Shown: piece after piece, positions 20,436 to 31,145 of the stretch | Layout of the letters: every line of letters begins with the position of its first letter | Position numbering within the stretch: the stretch's first letter is position 1 | Assembly: GCF_902806685.2 (NCBI RefSeq) | Contig: NC_048537.1 | Span: 14,654,720-14,718,719 of the forward strand | Length of the DNA stretch: 64,000 bases | Source of the DNA: Maniola hyperantus | Taxonomy: Eukaryota; Arthropoda; Insecta; Lepidoptera; Nymphalidae | Direction: 5' to 3' | The notes under the pieces: generated by a model | The model's database searches: none | Told to the model about the DNA's origin: nothing | Seen by the model: only the letters and a program-made list of their open reading frames with translations | Position numbers and translations under genes: made by a program

Positions 20436-21082
20436 TAAATCGTATCCTAAAACGCTTTTTAAAGCACTATTATACCAATCTTACATGCCTCTAGGTACCT
20501 ACTTATTTTATTTTAGTAATTATTTACTAGTTTAATAATGCTTTCTTTTTACTCTGCTTGTGTGAGCTCAATGTAAAATAAAAGAAGCAGGAACTGGTTC
20601 ATTGACTCATTCACATGACACAACTGAACCACATACGTCACTATTATCTTAAATATGGGATCATTATTTGATTTGGCATTAGTTAATGTCAAAACGTGTT
20701 ATTTAATTAAAAATTGAACTATAGTTTGAATCACAATAGGAACAGTTTATATCTAGTCAATAACAAATAATGATGTCAAATATAATATAAATCCGATTAT
20801 AGTCGATCCGAATTTAGGTAACCTACATTAGAAAGAGAGTGTTAATGTGCTTTGATAAGCGTCCGTACGGTCGGTAGGAGGTTATCAGTATCTTATATTT
20901 GGCTACACCTATCGGGTTGTATGCGATAACGAGAAACTAAAATAATTTGCCACTAAATTATAGATCACTTAAATAGATGTTTTTATCAATATACCTACTT
21001 ACTAACCATTGACTATATATTACTTCGTATGGACAGGGCTATTGAACATTCAAAATGGCACCGACTCAGTGGTGCTTTAGCA
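20436..21082. other. About 650 bp without recognised features
   Basis: AT-rich; no reading frame, repeat or RNA gene that I can support. Confidence 0.5.
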
Positions 21083-21226
21083 CAGTGGCGTGCAGGTCAT
21101 AGAGGCATAAATGCACTGCTTACCCCAGTTGTAATAGCTCAATGCAAATTTTATATTATGACCTGCCAGTAAACAGGTTCCCCTAACTAATGCCTACCCT
21201 GGCTTCAAACCCTGTGCACGCCACTG
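21083..21226. mobile_element. hAT-like MITE M5
   Basis: CAGTGGCGTGCA to TGCACGCCACTG, 144 bp. Flanks CTTTAGCA (21075-21082) and CTTAAGCA (21227-21234) match at 7 of 8 positions, a slightly decayed 8-bp duplication. Confidence 0.8.
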
Positions 21227-21418
21227 CTTAAGCACCAATGCAACCTCAGTGACGTCTGGATTTCAAACGGGTCGTTCATTAGTATCTAAAGAGGTGGCGC
21301 TGATTTATTTGGTTCCAAAATCGTGAAAAATTTTGTTCGTTTGACCATAGGTATCTTGTCATTTATATCGATGTTACTAACACGCTTTGTCGCGATTGTT
21401 TCATCGATTAAGAGCTTT
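21227..21418. other. Spacer
   Basis: Unassigned. Confidence 0.4.
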
Positions 21419-21746
21419 GACGACCTCCCTGGTACAGTGGTAAGTGCTGTGGTCTTGTTAGTGGGAGGCCCCGGGTTCGATTACCGGCAGGGAATTTTAT
21501 AATTTCTAAATTTCTTGTCTGGTCTGGTGCGAGGTTTCGGCCGTAGCTAGTTACCACCCTACCGGCAAAGCCGTGCTGCCAAGCGAATTAGCGATCCGGT
21601 ACGATGCCGTGTAGAAACCAAAAATTTAATAAAACTGCCATACCCCTTCCAGGTTACCCCGCTTCCATATTAGATTGCATCATCACTTACCATCAGGTAA
21701 GATTGCAGTCAAAGGTTAACTTGTATCTGGATAAATTAATTAATTA
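21419..21746 (+). mobile_element. SINE-1, full length
   Basis: The head has A box TGGTACAGTGG and B box GGGTTCGATTACC, then the same body as the copy at 15752 and a (TTAA)n-like end. The B box carries one change, so it may be a weaker promoter. Confidence 0.85.
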
Positions 21747-22408
21747 AAGGCTGTTTCATACTGTAGCAATAACATACAACAATGTGGCGTATTCTACAAA
21801 TTGAAACATTAACTTGAAAGCAACTTATAATATAATCCCCTATTAAAACTAAAACAACTAGCAATTTCGAGGACATTACACTCTCTGATAAGCCAGATCT
21901 CTTGTCGATTAAATATTCTATCACTACAAAATACAGTGGTCAACCAAATGCACAAAATATCATTAATTACCACCTTAATGCTATTACGATAAGACCTAAA
22001 GTAGCGTAGATTTATTTCGTTGACTGTGCGCACAAATAATAGCAGTGTAGTGTGACCATATTATGATTATGATATACCATATATTCTCAAAATCGAAATA
22101 TATTTTTATTTTTAAAATCAACCATAAAACTAATAGCTAACTTATCCTAATTACATTGCCTTTCTTGTCTCATGGATGATGATCCAATGAATGAGCGTTG
22201 TCTTTGTCGTTGAGATCGACAAAACGTCACATAGGTATGAGTGACAGAGACAACGCTCTACAAAGCCCGAACTCTCATCCTAATAAAGATCGACGTACAA
22301 TATTTCTTGCCGGCTACTGTACAATATTTTATTTAGAGCGTCTCTTTCTTTTTCAATTAAACTACCAAACATATCACCCAGGGTACCTATATTCAATTGT
22401 AAGATGAT
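21747..22408. other. No gene seen
   Basis: Two minus-strand frames (21736-21924, 21809-22033) and a plus-strand frame (22198-22407) are short and show no features. No repeats recognised. Confidence 0.5.
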
Positions 22409-22565
22409 CTAAGGGTGAAATCTATAGAGCGCACTCTGACTTTGCTTAGACTTAAGACAGAGTTAAAACAAGACAGATGTATATTTCTCACATAAATCCG
22501 TCTCGTTTTAACTCAATCTTAAGTCTGAGCAAAATCAAAGTGCGCTCTATAGATCTCAGCCTCAG
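22409..22565. mobile_element. Palindromic element M2
   Basis: AAGGGTGAAATCTATAGAGC and GCTCTATAGATCTCAGCC are the outer arms; inner arms GTTAAAACAAGACAG / CCGTCTCGTTTTAACTC. The loop is about 20 bases (TGTATATTTCTCACATAAAT). Confidence 0.8.
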
Positions 22566-22664
22566 CCGCAACGCACAATTGCAGAGCGCAGAAGCGTAGT
22601 TTTTTTCGATAACAACTTAAACTAAGCTTTTTTTACTTCCAAGCCACCTAGTCCTTCCGTTTTT

Positions 22665-22757
22665 TTTATAGACTGGCGCTTGGCTGCAATCAGATCCTGC
22701 TGGCAAGTGATGACGTAGCCTAAGATGGAGCGTACTTGCTTAGAAGAGTTTCAAGAA
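22665..22757 (+). repeat. H fragment of retroelement 3' region
   Basis: GATGACGTAGCCTAAGATGG and CTTGCTTAGAAGAG correspond to the copy at 484; a T-rich tract precedes it. Confidence 0.5.
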
Positions 22758-22999
22758 GTTACCACTAAAACCATGCCGTTTTCATGCTTATGGCCACCCT
22801 ACCCATGTGCATTGTCGGCCACGTGCGACCCGGTGTGATATTCTATCCTCTCGCCTGATGTATCTAGGGTTACGTAACGTAATGCCAACTTTCAATGTCG
22901 CCGCGCAGTGCGTTTTGCTGGTTTTACCATCCTCACTTAGCAAATGATCAATTTTATTGATCTAAAGTTTTTTATTTTAATTTTTTTAATAAAAATATT
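22758..22999. other. Unassigned
   Basis: Contains a moderately GC-rich part (22780-22860) without a supported feature. Confidence 0.4.
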
Positions 23000-23165
23000 A
23001 GCCATGTCATATGACTAATATTCCCCTTTCCTCTCCAACTAAGCGTTAAGCTTGTGCTAGGAGTAGGTACGACAATAGTGCAACGGGCGGGGTTTAAACC
23101 GTCGTCGCGTCGACCTTTCGGTTTTCAGTCCACTCCTTTACCAGTTGAGCTATTGAGGCTCATGA
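23000..23165 (-). mobile_element. SINE-3
   Basis: Reverse copy. Read on the minus strand: GAGCCTCAATAGCTCAACTGG, ACTGAAAACCGAAAGGTCG, a B-box region containing GGTTTAAACCCCGCCCGTTG, then AATATTAGTCATATGACATG. An insert CGTCGCGT duplicates part of the B-box flank. The head resembles tRNA-Phe. Confidence 0.7.
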
Positions 23166-24013
23166 GTTGATTAGACACATACTTAGTACATACGCTAAAG
23201 TAACAAGTATTTACTAAGAGTTTTAAATAGCTACCTACTCCTGAACCGAAATGACTGGAATTGTGTGTCGAATTAACGTTTCATTAGCGTTTCCATTGCA
23301 GCTGACTAAAGTGGGTAAAGGAGATATCTAAATTATATTAATAATATAAAATGGGATTTTATTATAATGACCACATTCGTGTCAAAGAAACAGTGCCGGA
23401 TAACGCAATATATAATTGCCTATTGCGAGAAAACTTTCGTCTATCAGAGTCATTGGCAAATCCTTGGTTGCAAAATACTCGTAAAAGAAACGAGTTTTGC
23501 AAGGAATCAAATTACTTTGCAATAGAATAATTTTCTATCTGTTTGCGATGCTGCTTCGATCCTTATCGTATGCTCTTTCTAGGGTTCCGTACTCGAAGAT
23601 TGCTAACGGGACCCTTTCTATAAAAATATTAGTTACCTATAGGGTACGTGTTTTACATTAAATATTATAAATAATTTACTTTACATGACAGCGCGGCATT
23701 AGAAAATCTTGAATACTATTTTATTTAGGTAATACAAAATTGGTATTTGGGCTTTCGGTCAAAAATGAACCTACGTGTTTCAAGATTATTGGAAATTCCA
23801 CCCCCTCACCGATTTTCAAAATTCCACTGGAGTGAAAAGCCGGGCGGGTCAGCTAGTCCTAGTATGTAGACTTCCATAAGTATGACCCATATCTCGACAT
23901 CTGAGGGGCCCGAGACGTCTCAACACAAGGTGAATGATGGCCCACCTACCTGTTCGAGGTGTTGCACTGCTGTACAAGATGATACTACCTAATACCTACA
24001 CTATTTGTACCTA
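23166..24013. other. Unassigned with two repeat scraps
   Basis: 23578-23622 is a GTTCC start (CTAGGGTTCCGTACTCGAAG). 23805-23876 ends GGGCGGGTCAGCTAG|T, a Helitron-like terminus. The rest is AT-rich without genes. Confidence 0.5.
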
Positions 24014-24354
24014 TACAGGGTGTAACTAGAATGCTGGCAAAAATGAAGATAGGTCATAGTACAGATGATTACTGATATGATACCACAGAAAAAATGTGAA
24101 AAAAATCTTATAATTTTGTAAAAGGTTATGATATATTGCAAATAAAACATCTAACTGACGCTAGAGGTCAACGAACGTTGCGTAAGTAGGCCACGGGGCA
24201 ATGACTCGAGTTTTACACGCTATATATTGCGGGTTTAAAAAATACTAAAACACTAATACTACAAAATGAGGCAAATGGTTATTGGTATTGGGTTGTATTT
24301 AGGTTGTATAACAATAACGCAAAGTTTTTGCTAGCGTTGTCGTTTCATCCTGTA
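24014..24354. mobile_element. TIR element M6 with TA duplication
   Basis: TACAGGGTGTAACTAGAATG at the left and CATCCTGTA at the right, with related inner parts (GCTGGCAAAAA / TTTTTGCTAGC) in inverted order. TA is present on both sides. A second copy, interrupted, is at 44327-45110. It has no reading frame of use. Confidence 0.7.
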
Positions 24355-24688
24355 TAATATGCTGATGCCTCGAATAAACATTTTTCTTTTCTATTCTTTT
24401 CCACATCCCCCGTCTCGTAACAATCTTGGTGAAAAAGCAGCTTTGACAAAATTGATAGTTAAAAGTACCTACTTTACTAACACGTGGCATAAAATAGCTA
24501 AGTGGTTGGACAGTCGACTCTGGTTTCTGTACCGGTTATGTACTACATAACTACAGTATCTTGTTAATTACTGGTGACATACATGAATAATAACTTCGAT
24601 ACCAGCCGTCGCCGGTTGATTTATTAACTTGCTAGTTAGTAAAAACACACTTTTTGTGAAAATAGTTGATTTTAGAGTTTCGCTTCTA
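24355..24688. other. No gene seen
   Basis: Overlapping 63-codon frames on both strands (24299-24550) show nothing recognisable. Confidence 0.45.
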
Positions 24689-24828
24689 AGGCGCCATCTC
24701 CACGGACGAGAGAATCGCGGCGATAGTTCGCCGTGTGACAAAATTCGATACAAACTATCGCCACGATATCGATAGTATCGCCCTGTGGAGATTGGTCCAT
24801 AGAGTCTTGGTCCGTGGAGATGGCGCCT
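24689..24828. mobile_element. Short TIR element M8
   Basis: AGGCGCCATCTCCACGGAC at the left and GTCCGTGGAGATGGCGCCT at the right are exact 19-bp inverted repeats. The inner part has ATCGCGGCGATAGTTCGCC-like and CTATCGCCACGATATCGATA repeats. The flanks do not show a clear duplication. Confidence 0.7.
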
Positions 24829-24983
24829 CAACCTTAGCTTTTTGTGTAGAAACTAGAAATGAAATTTAATTAAGTAGGTACTTAATTACATGTTGAAATT
24901 TATTTGGATTTCACTGCGACTTCATCATAATACAGCTGTTTTACTTGAGTTGAGGATACCCAGCTAATTCTTAGAATAAAAAG

Positions 24984-25396
24984 AACTACGGAACCCTAAA
25001 AAACCAGCCAAGTGCGAGTCAGGCTCGCGCAATGAGGGTTCCGTACTACAGTCGTATTTTTTCGACATTTTGCACGATAATTCAAAAACTCTGATGCATA
25101 AAAATAAATAAAAATCTGTTTAAGAATACACAGGTGAAGTCCTTTCATTATGATAACCCACTTGATATAGTTATCTTACTTCGAAAATTGAAAATAGTAC
25201 TAATATTAGTTCATGAACACAATTATTTTTTTTGTGTGATGTAAGCCTAAATTCACGGTTTTCAGATTTTTCCCTTAATGTCTGCTATAAGACCTACCTA
25301 CCTGCCAAATTTCATAATTCTAGGTCAACGGGAAGTACCCTGTAGGTTTCTTGACAGACAGACGGACAGACAGACAGACAGACAACAAAGTGATCT
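24984..25396 (-). mobile_element. GTTCC-1 element, right end lost
   Basis: A short scrap TACGGAACCCTAAAA is followed at about 24998 by AACCAGCCAAGTGCGAGTCA. The copy continues to the (CAGA)n run and ACAAAGTGATC and then stops, replaced by a LINE end at 25398. Its last part (GGTTCCGTTTTTCC) is missing. Confidence 0.8.
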
Positions 25397-25397
25397 A

Positions 25398-25515
25398 GTA
25401 GACGATATAATTAGGCTGGCGGGATGTGGTTGGATGAGGAAGGCTGAGGGCCGGTTTTGGTGATGCTCATTAGGGAAGTTCAACAGTGGACATCCACAGG
25501 TTCATGATGATGATT
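25398..25515 (+). mobile_element. RTE-like LINE 3' end
   Basis: A short stretch reads like RLAGCGWMRKAEGRFW, the sort of C-terminal phrase seen in RTE-type reverse transcriptase proteins, then CAACAGTGGACATCCACAGG and an ATGATGATG tail. Heavily truncated. Confidence 0.65.
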
Positions 25516-26035
25516 GTTACATACAATGGGAACTATCATTATGTTTATAATTACGGTGTATAAAGCCCAGTGGGTGTGGTCGATTCGCCTTTGACCAAGC
25601 TGTTAATTCTATTGAACATTATGAGTGTGATGTCAGACGACATTGCAATGAATCACGGGCCCGTAAAAGGGCTCTTACGTAATCGTATATCAATTTAATT
25701 AATATTTCCATAAAGAAACTTTAGTAGGTAATTTGTAAGTGTAATGAGTAATTTCACGGGCAAAGTCCGTTTTTTTTAATTTATTTATCATAGGTAAAGA
25801 CTAGATCACAATAACACCTGATGGAAAGTGATGATGTGGCCTAAGATTTACGCGTTTACCTAGAAGATGCCTATTCACTTTGTTCTAAAGATACCCGGGT
25901 TTGCATTATAAACACTGTTATCTACAGCCCAAACACTTTCAGGACGATGGATGTGGACAAATTCGCGAAAGTCATATATTTTTTATTGAGATGGATATAG
26001 GTTAATTTTTGTTCCCGAAGTTAGCACCTACCAAC
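25516..26035. other. Unassigned with H fragment
   Basis: 25788-25880 carries ACACCTGATGGAAAGTGATG and TTACCTAGAAGATGCC. Nothing else recognised. Confidence 0.5.
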
Positions 26036-26402
26036 TAAGGGATCAAATCATAAATGAGGAGATCTGTATAGGAGTACGAGACTCTCGTTCTTCTACGGAT
26101 CTCGCTCTCATCGGTTTGCGAAGCTGAAGTGGCAATGAAAATGGCAGGGTACATAGTTCAAAAAACCGATAGACGTTGGGTTCCCAAGAAACTATGTAGA
26201 ATGGCGACCTCGCACCGGAAAGCGCAGCGTTGGAGGATCCCTTACTTATAAAGGTTGACAGATGACATCAAACGAGTCGCAGGGACAGGGAGATACTGCA
26301 TTCAAGCGGCGCCGGCGCAAGATCGTGGCGTGTGGATTACATTAATGAGACCTAGGTATGTCCAGCCGTGGACGTCTACCGGTGGATAATGATGATGATG
26401 AA
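26036..26402 (+). mobile_element. RTE-like LINE 3' end, decayed coding
   Basis: Pieces of the C-terminal region are spread over frames: NQIINEEI, then a stop within a KWQWAGH-like region, TDRRW-like and EWRPRTGKRSVGG-like sequence, DDIKRVAG, QAAQDRGVW. These match the end of RTE-type reverse transcriptase reading frames. It ends GTCCAGCCGTGGACGTCTAC and ATGATGATG. Stops and shifts make it a pseudogene. The foldback at 6466 derives from the same family. Confidence 0.75.
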
Positions 26403-26833
26403 GAACAAAGTATAGTTCAATCCACGAAGACGCGCTCCACTTTTGTTTGTGCGGGAAACCACGGGTGTGGCGAGTGATCTTTACCTAATTTATCTTGTTG
26501 TGCGTGTGCCCACATCGCTGACCGATGCGTTACGACTTACGATAGAACTCACAGTCTCAGCACATAGCATATTTTGCATTGCAACCGATTGGGATAAAGA
26601 AATTGAACTACATATCTATATCGAAAGTAGAACATTCGCTACAACACTACTACCCTATTGCAAAATGATTGTACCATTTCTGTGCGATATTGCTATCCAT
26701 TCCCATCCGTTCCCATTGAATTTTTCGATAACAAAGCAACAAATGTGTTATTGTATCTAGCTCAGTGGGTTAGTTGCTACATGACTCATTTACCTATATA
26801 CCTAATGTGTTGCACACTCATTGTAGTCTCTGT
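26403..26833. other. Unassigned, includes a chance frame
   Basis: A plus-strand frame of 105 codons (26443-26760) contains hydrophobic stretches but no known motif, no promoter and no splice context. Treated as unproven. Confidence 0.4.
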
Positions 26834-27077
26834 ACTTAGTATGAGATTTTACATCTCACCACGTTGATAGTATTCGAGCGTCGAAAGACGATACGTCAAA
26901 GTAAAATGGACATGAAAATACAGTACCACCGTTTTTAATTTCGCTATGTTTCCACGTGGAGCGCTCGCTGGCTGTAGATGTATGGACCAACATGAGCTCA
27001 AGACGCTCAAGTTTTTCGACTTTCGACGCTCAAATTCTATCAACGTTTGTGAGTTGTAAAATCTTATACTACTAAGC
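26834..27077. mobile_element. TIR element M3
   Basis: CTTAGTATGAGATTTTACAT and CTCACCACGTTGATAGTATT at the left pair with AATTCTATCAACGTTTGTGA and GTAAAATCTTATACTACTAAG at the right. A second set of inner repeats is ATTCGAGCGTCGAAA / TTTCGACGCTCAAA. Confidence 0.7.
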
Positions 27078-27129
27078 ATAGAGAAGAGACATTACTAGTT
27101 ATTACTACGTAAGATTTAACTCCAACTTT

Positions 27130-27205
27130 GAATAAGACCAATGCCTCGACAGCCTCGACAGTGGACATCCACAGGCTGATGATGATGATGATGATGATGA
27201 GGTGT
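27130..27205 (+). mobile_element. LINE 3' tail (RTE-like)
   Basis: CGACAGTGGACATCCACAGG then a (GATGAT)n run, as at 25480. Only the last part is present. Confidence 0.55.
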
Positions 27206-27543
27206 CATAGGTACTCATAAGTGGGTACCTACATGCTTTCGAAAGGCGAAAAGGGTTAGCTATTTTCGGGACAGGAATTTTGCTAAGATGTCATTCCTGC
27301 CCTTGAAATAAATGTGGTGAACCGCTTCTAAGACGTCTACGATCGTTCGCATTAGTGCAGGCTTGTGACCCATTGTGGTCCCGTAGCTAATCAGCTTGAC
27401 ACCTCATTGCCGAACCTTAGCGAAACCCTACCTCATAAGAATAAGTTAGGTAGGTATAATCTCGTTGTTCAGTTCACTCTCTTTATTTCATGAGTCTCTC
27501 GGTCCCTCTGCGTCGTTTTCTTTATTGCTGAGGGTCATGACCC
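27206..27543. other. No gene seen
   Basis: Unassigned sequence. Confidence 0.45.
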
Positions 27544-27628
27544 TTTTTTAGGGTTTCGTACCTCAAAAGGAAAAAAGGAACCCTTATAGGATCACTTCGT
27601 TATCCGTCCGTCCGTCAATAAAAAAAAA
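27544..27628 (+). mobile_element. GTTCC-1, 5' fragment
   Basis: TTTTTAGGGTTTCGTACCTC and GGAACCCTTATAGGATCACT, then a CCGTCCGTCCGTC run; it stops at a poly-A. Confidence 0.7.
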
Positions 27629-27778
27629 ATTAAACACAAATCCTATTGAGACGAATATGAGAGTGGTGAAAATCGGTGGATGAAAGCTGCATCCCAATTT
27701 AAGTGAATGAAGTTGAGGACGGAAACTAGTTTAATATTATGTAGTTTCACATAATTTGCAATTAAATGTAACTTGATT

Positions 27779-27948
27779 TAACGGTGAGTGAAATCATCGC
27801 GAGGAAAGGAGTCGTACCTGAGAGTTCTCCATTATGTTCTCAAAGGTATTTGAAGTCTGCCAATCCGCATTTGCTATGGCCTAAACCCTTCTCATTTGAG
27901 GGGTGACCAGTGGTCAGTAGTGGTCCGATGATGGGTCAATCATGATGA
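27779..27948 (+). mobile_element. SINE-2, 3' fragment
   Basis: ACGGTGAGTGAAATCATCGC, CTGAGAGTTCTCCATTATGT, GTCTGCCAATCCGCATTTGC and GATGATGGGTCAATCATGAT. It lies about 55 bp upstream of the possible start of the CpG-rich exon. Confidence 0.75.
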
Positions 27949-28003
27949 CATCATTTGCACTAACCAAAACATCTTATTATTATACTTTACGAGTGTCAAT
28001 GTC

Positions 28004-28625
28004 AGTTATGATTCAGAACCATCTGTGCGCATCCCGCGGCTCGCCACGTGTCGCCGCTCGCCGGTGTTGTGACTGGACAGAGGAAGGCGGCGCGCGCGCA
28101 GCGGCTGCCCGTAACACTTACGGGAGTAACGCTACGTGCGAATCGCGGGAGTGGCGGGAAGCGACCTTGGCGAGCGTGAATCACGGCGGCGAAAGTGGGA
28201 GAAATGTGCCACCGCGCCCCGCGCCCACCGCTTACTTTTACTTTCCAGCGTGGCGCAACCGACGGCGGCGCCGGCGCACGCCACTCGCCCGGCGCCCGCG
28301 GCCCGCAGCGCCGCCGTCGCGCCTTCTCTACGCGTCCTCCCGTCAACACCCGCGCCCGAAACCGTGACTGTGCCCGGATTACAGTGCTAAAGTGCCCCAG
28401 CCTGGATTCAGTTGAGTGTGCCGCGGTGAAAGTCTAACCGGGTCGGCGATAAGCGTTGTGCAACAACACGCGCGGAACTCGCGCGCGGCCTCGCACTCTC
28501 CCGCAGGAAGCGTGTCGCAAGCGTGGAAGTGGCGCAAGCGCCGGGAAGCCGCCGCGCGTTCCTGCGCGCACCGACACCCTGGAGTGCCCCGCAGAAGAAC
28601 AACTCCCTCCCAACATCATCCCTTG
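28004..28625 (+). other. Probable untranslated first exon, CpG-rich
   Basis: From about 28020 the sequence turns strongly GC- and CpG-rich (GGCGGCGCGCGCGCAGCGG, CCGGCGCACGCC) in otherwise AT-rich DNA, as at insect promoters. It ends at a good donor TTG|GTAAGA (28625|28626). A candidate initiator TCAGTT lies at 28002-28007, with a weak TATA-like TATACT about 24 bases upstream; the real start is uncertain. The internal frames (up to about 140 codons) use non-ATG starts or stop before the donor, so I read it as 5' UTR. TTTACTTTCCAG at about 28237-28248 could be an acceptor, meaning that two exons may overlap here. The gene would run right, on the plus strand. Confidence 0.55.
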
Positions 28626-29659
28626 GTAAGAATTTCTCACATTCAGCTTTCTCCTTTTCACCAACAGTACTACTCTTCTATTAGGTACTTTTGATTGGAG
28701 AATTATATTTGAATGTTTCGAAAGGTATCGGATTAGTTTCGGATAAAAGCGAAGCATCTTGTACGACATAATCTAAGCATTCGAGAATGTAGTGAAGGGG
28801 ACACGAGAGTGGCACCGACACACTCAGAAAGGTAGGTACAGTCGGCGTCACCGGCGACTGAACTTCGGCTCGGGTGTCGGAAACGCAACAAATAAAGAAG
28901 TGAAATATCCAAGGACAATACAACTTTCAAGTGATTTCGCGCGCGGCCGACAATAAAAACTTCGTAACGCGCCTTCGCAACCTCACGGTCTCACTTTCGA
29001 CGTCTACGAGCCGCGCTCTACGAGTCACTTTCGATAGCTGTTACAAAACCTCCCAGCACGTCGTTTTCACTTTAAATTCTCTCATTTAATTAATCAATCA
29101 TTTGACACTTAATGAGCGAAAGCGTTTTATTTTTCTCATTTCTAATGTTGTTCCAACCTTAAACTATGTTGAACCGGTTTATGACAACTTATTACACTGT
29201 TCGCAACTAAGCAACAGCGTACCTACATTTTACGTAGTAGGAAACCTTCTAATCGCCCGTCAGCATGGCTGTACAGTCGTTGAGTTGGTGCCATTACAAA
29301 CAGCACGTTTCAAGCAATTGTCATCATTAAGTAGAACTGAAAGGAACGCGGCACAAGGCCAGTTGGATAACGAATTTTCGTTTAATATTAATAAATGGCA
29401 GCCACGGTCGATCGTGACGGATCCGACGCCTGATGCGGATGCATACTGCATAGGCTTTGATTTGACTGCCTCACTCAGAATCACTTTCACGCCGGCTGCA
29501 ATTACATACGTAATTGAGATCGAAACTGGTTGAACAACTTTAAGAAACTTTGTAACTCAGCAGTATAATAATAACTGTAGGTAAACTTAGCAGTTTCAAT
29601 GATGTGATGGGTATCTTTTCTCCAATAAAAACATCTAGCTTACGATATCTACATAACTA
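28626..29659. other. Presumed intron start, no exon identified
   Basis: CpG-richness persists to about 29060 (GCGCGCGGCCGACAAT). A plus-strand frame of 143 codons at 29102-29533 contains no methionine codon and no known motif. It could be chance or an internal exon without visible splice support; I do not call it. Confidence 0.4.
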
Positions 29660-29818
29660 TAGTACGCGACAGGTCGAGATGGCATCCGGGTTAAGAGACG
29701 GGGCGTAGCCCCGCACATCCGCACGTCACTCGCGCTCGCCCGCACCGGTTAGCGCGGCGGCTGTGCGGGTGTGCGGGGCGTCTCCACCCCGATTGCCATT
29801 TCGGTCGCGTACGTACTA
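29660..29818. mobile_element. TIR element M1 with TA duplication
   Basis: 159 bp from TAGTACGCGACAGGTCGAG to TTTCGGTCGCGTACGTACTA. TA precedes (29658-29659) and follows (29819-29820). The right end has a small GTAC duplication. Confidence 0.85.
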
Positions 29819-29825
29819 TACATAA

Positions 29826-30096
29826 AATAAACCGGTCAAGTTCAAATCGGACTCGCACACGAAGGATTCCGTACCAAGTAAAATAAAATATCACTTTTAT
29901 TTTATTTTTAATTTGTATGGCAGCCATTTTGATTTTTTTTATTATTTGTTGTTAAAGCAGCAATATAAATAGGTACACACTTTGAAAATTTCAAATCTCT
30001 ACCTATACAGCCCGCTGATAGATAGACAGACGGACGGACAGAGCGGAGGCTCAGTAATAGGGTCCCGTTGGCACCCTTCGGGTACGGAATCACTAA
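29826..30096 (-). mobile_element. GTTCC-2 element
   Basis: AACCGGTCAAGTTCAAATCG at the left, AATAGGGTCCCGTTGGCACC and TTCGGGTACGGAATC at the right. Confidence 0.75.
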
Positions 30097-30433
30097 AATT
30101 GTTATTTCACGAAAAATTTAAACCTGTGCACCTTGATATTATCTTGATTAACCAAAAATGTAACAAAATTACGCAACCAACATACCGGACTTTCGTTTTC
30201 ACTGATGAATATTTGTGGGCGTAGGTAGGTAGGTACCTTTTAACAGCCGAGATTAAGATTTGAGATAAAGATTATGAATCGCCAGTGACAAAAGTTTACA
30301 ATGAATATGCTTACAATTTTTTACTTTCACCCCGAGGAGTAGCGAGGGGAAAGTTAAGTCGGAACATTGTACGCAACAGAGTCTTACGGATGACTACGTT
30401 TTGATTACAAAAGGTTTACTGTTGCTGGCAAAA
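30097..30433. other. No gene seen
   Basis: Unassigned; the 80-codon frame 29982-30224 mostly covers the GTTCC-2 element. Confidence 0.5.
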
Positions 30434-30704
30434 AGCTGTGGTAGCCTAGTGGTTAGGGCGTCCGCCTTCCAATCGGAGGTCGGGGGTTCGATCCCGGGCA
30501 CGCACCTCTAACTTTTCGGAGTTATGTGCGTTTTTAAGTAAAAATTTAAAGATCACTTGCTTTAACGATGAAGGAAAACACCGTGAGGAAACCTGCATGC
30601 CTGAGAGTTCTCCATAATGTTCTCAAAGGTGTGTGAAGTCTGCCAATCCGCACTTGGCCAGCGTCGTAGACTATGGCCAAAACCCTTCTCACTCTGAGAG
30701 GAGA
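30434..30704 (+). mobile_element. SINE-2, nearly full length
   Basis: A tRNA-derived SINE whose head reads GGTAGCCTAGTGGTTAGGG (A box), CGCCTTCCAATCGG (resembling the anticodon arm of tRNA-Gly with UCC) and GGGGGTTCGATCCCGGGC (B box at 30484-30495). The body has GAAGGAAAACACCGTGAGG, TGCATGCCTGAGAGTTCTCC and CACTTGGCCAGCG. The GATGATG tail has been replaced by the next element. Confidence 0.85.
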
Positions 30705-30838
30705 AAAAGTAACCTATGTATTAATCCAGGGTATGATCTATCTTCATTTCAAATTTCATCCAAATCCGTTCAGCCGTTTTTGCGTGATTGAGTAACAAAC
30801 ATCCACACTTTCACATTTATAATATTAGTAGTTAGTAG
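30705..30838 (-). mobile_element. Helitron-like fragment (reverse)
   Basis: AAAAAGTAACCTATGTATTA, CCAAATCCGTTCAGCCGTTT, ACACTTTCACATTTATAATA are the reverse of an HLE 5' half. The terminal hairpin is absent. Confidence 0.55.
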
Positions 30839-31145
30839 GATAGAACTGCACTTACATATTATGCCCATTGGCTTTTGATCATTCTCATATAGGTAGTTTG
30901 AGGTTCACTGTGACTACTGTGATTCAAGAATAGATCCTCAACAACGGATATCAATTGCAAAATCAACAGAATATTCCGATAATAGGCAAACTCGTCGTGA
31001 TTGAAGTCGTGACAAAAACCACAATGATATGCAAAACGTCTCTAAAGAAAATCTGATCTCGAGTCGCTTTTAGTTAATTCTACTGAAAAGTAAGATGGAT
31101 TCTGAGGTGATTCTGAGTAATAATAGACTGGAAACTTGGTTTTGT
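30839..31145. other. No gene seen
   Basis: Unassigned sequence. Confidence 0.45.

Noticed and set aside
26443..26760. 105-codon plus-strand frame between an RTE fragment and M3
   Set aside because: Hydrophobic but without motif, promoter or splice context; chance cannot be excluded.
27942..28437. Frames of 80-141 codons on both strands
   Set aside because: They are by-products of CpG-rich DNA with few stop codons; arginine/proline/alanine-rich and mutually overlapping, and none continues through the splice donor from an ATG.
29102..29533. 143-codon plus-strand frame
   Set aside because: It contains no methionine codon, no known motif and no clear splice sites; reported only as a note in the intron entry.
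30434..30500. Possible tRNA-Gly gene
   Set aside because: A and B boxes are present but the acceptor stem does not pair and the sequence continues into a SINE body; the same holds for the SINE heads at 15752, 21419, 41110 and 49266.
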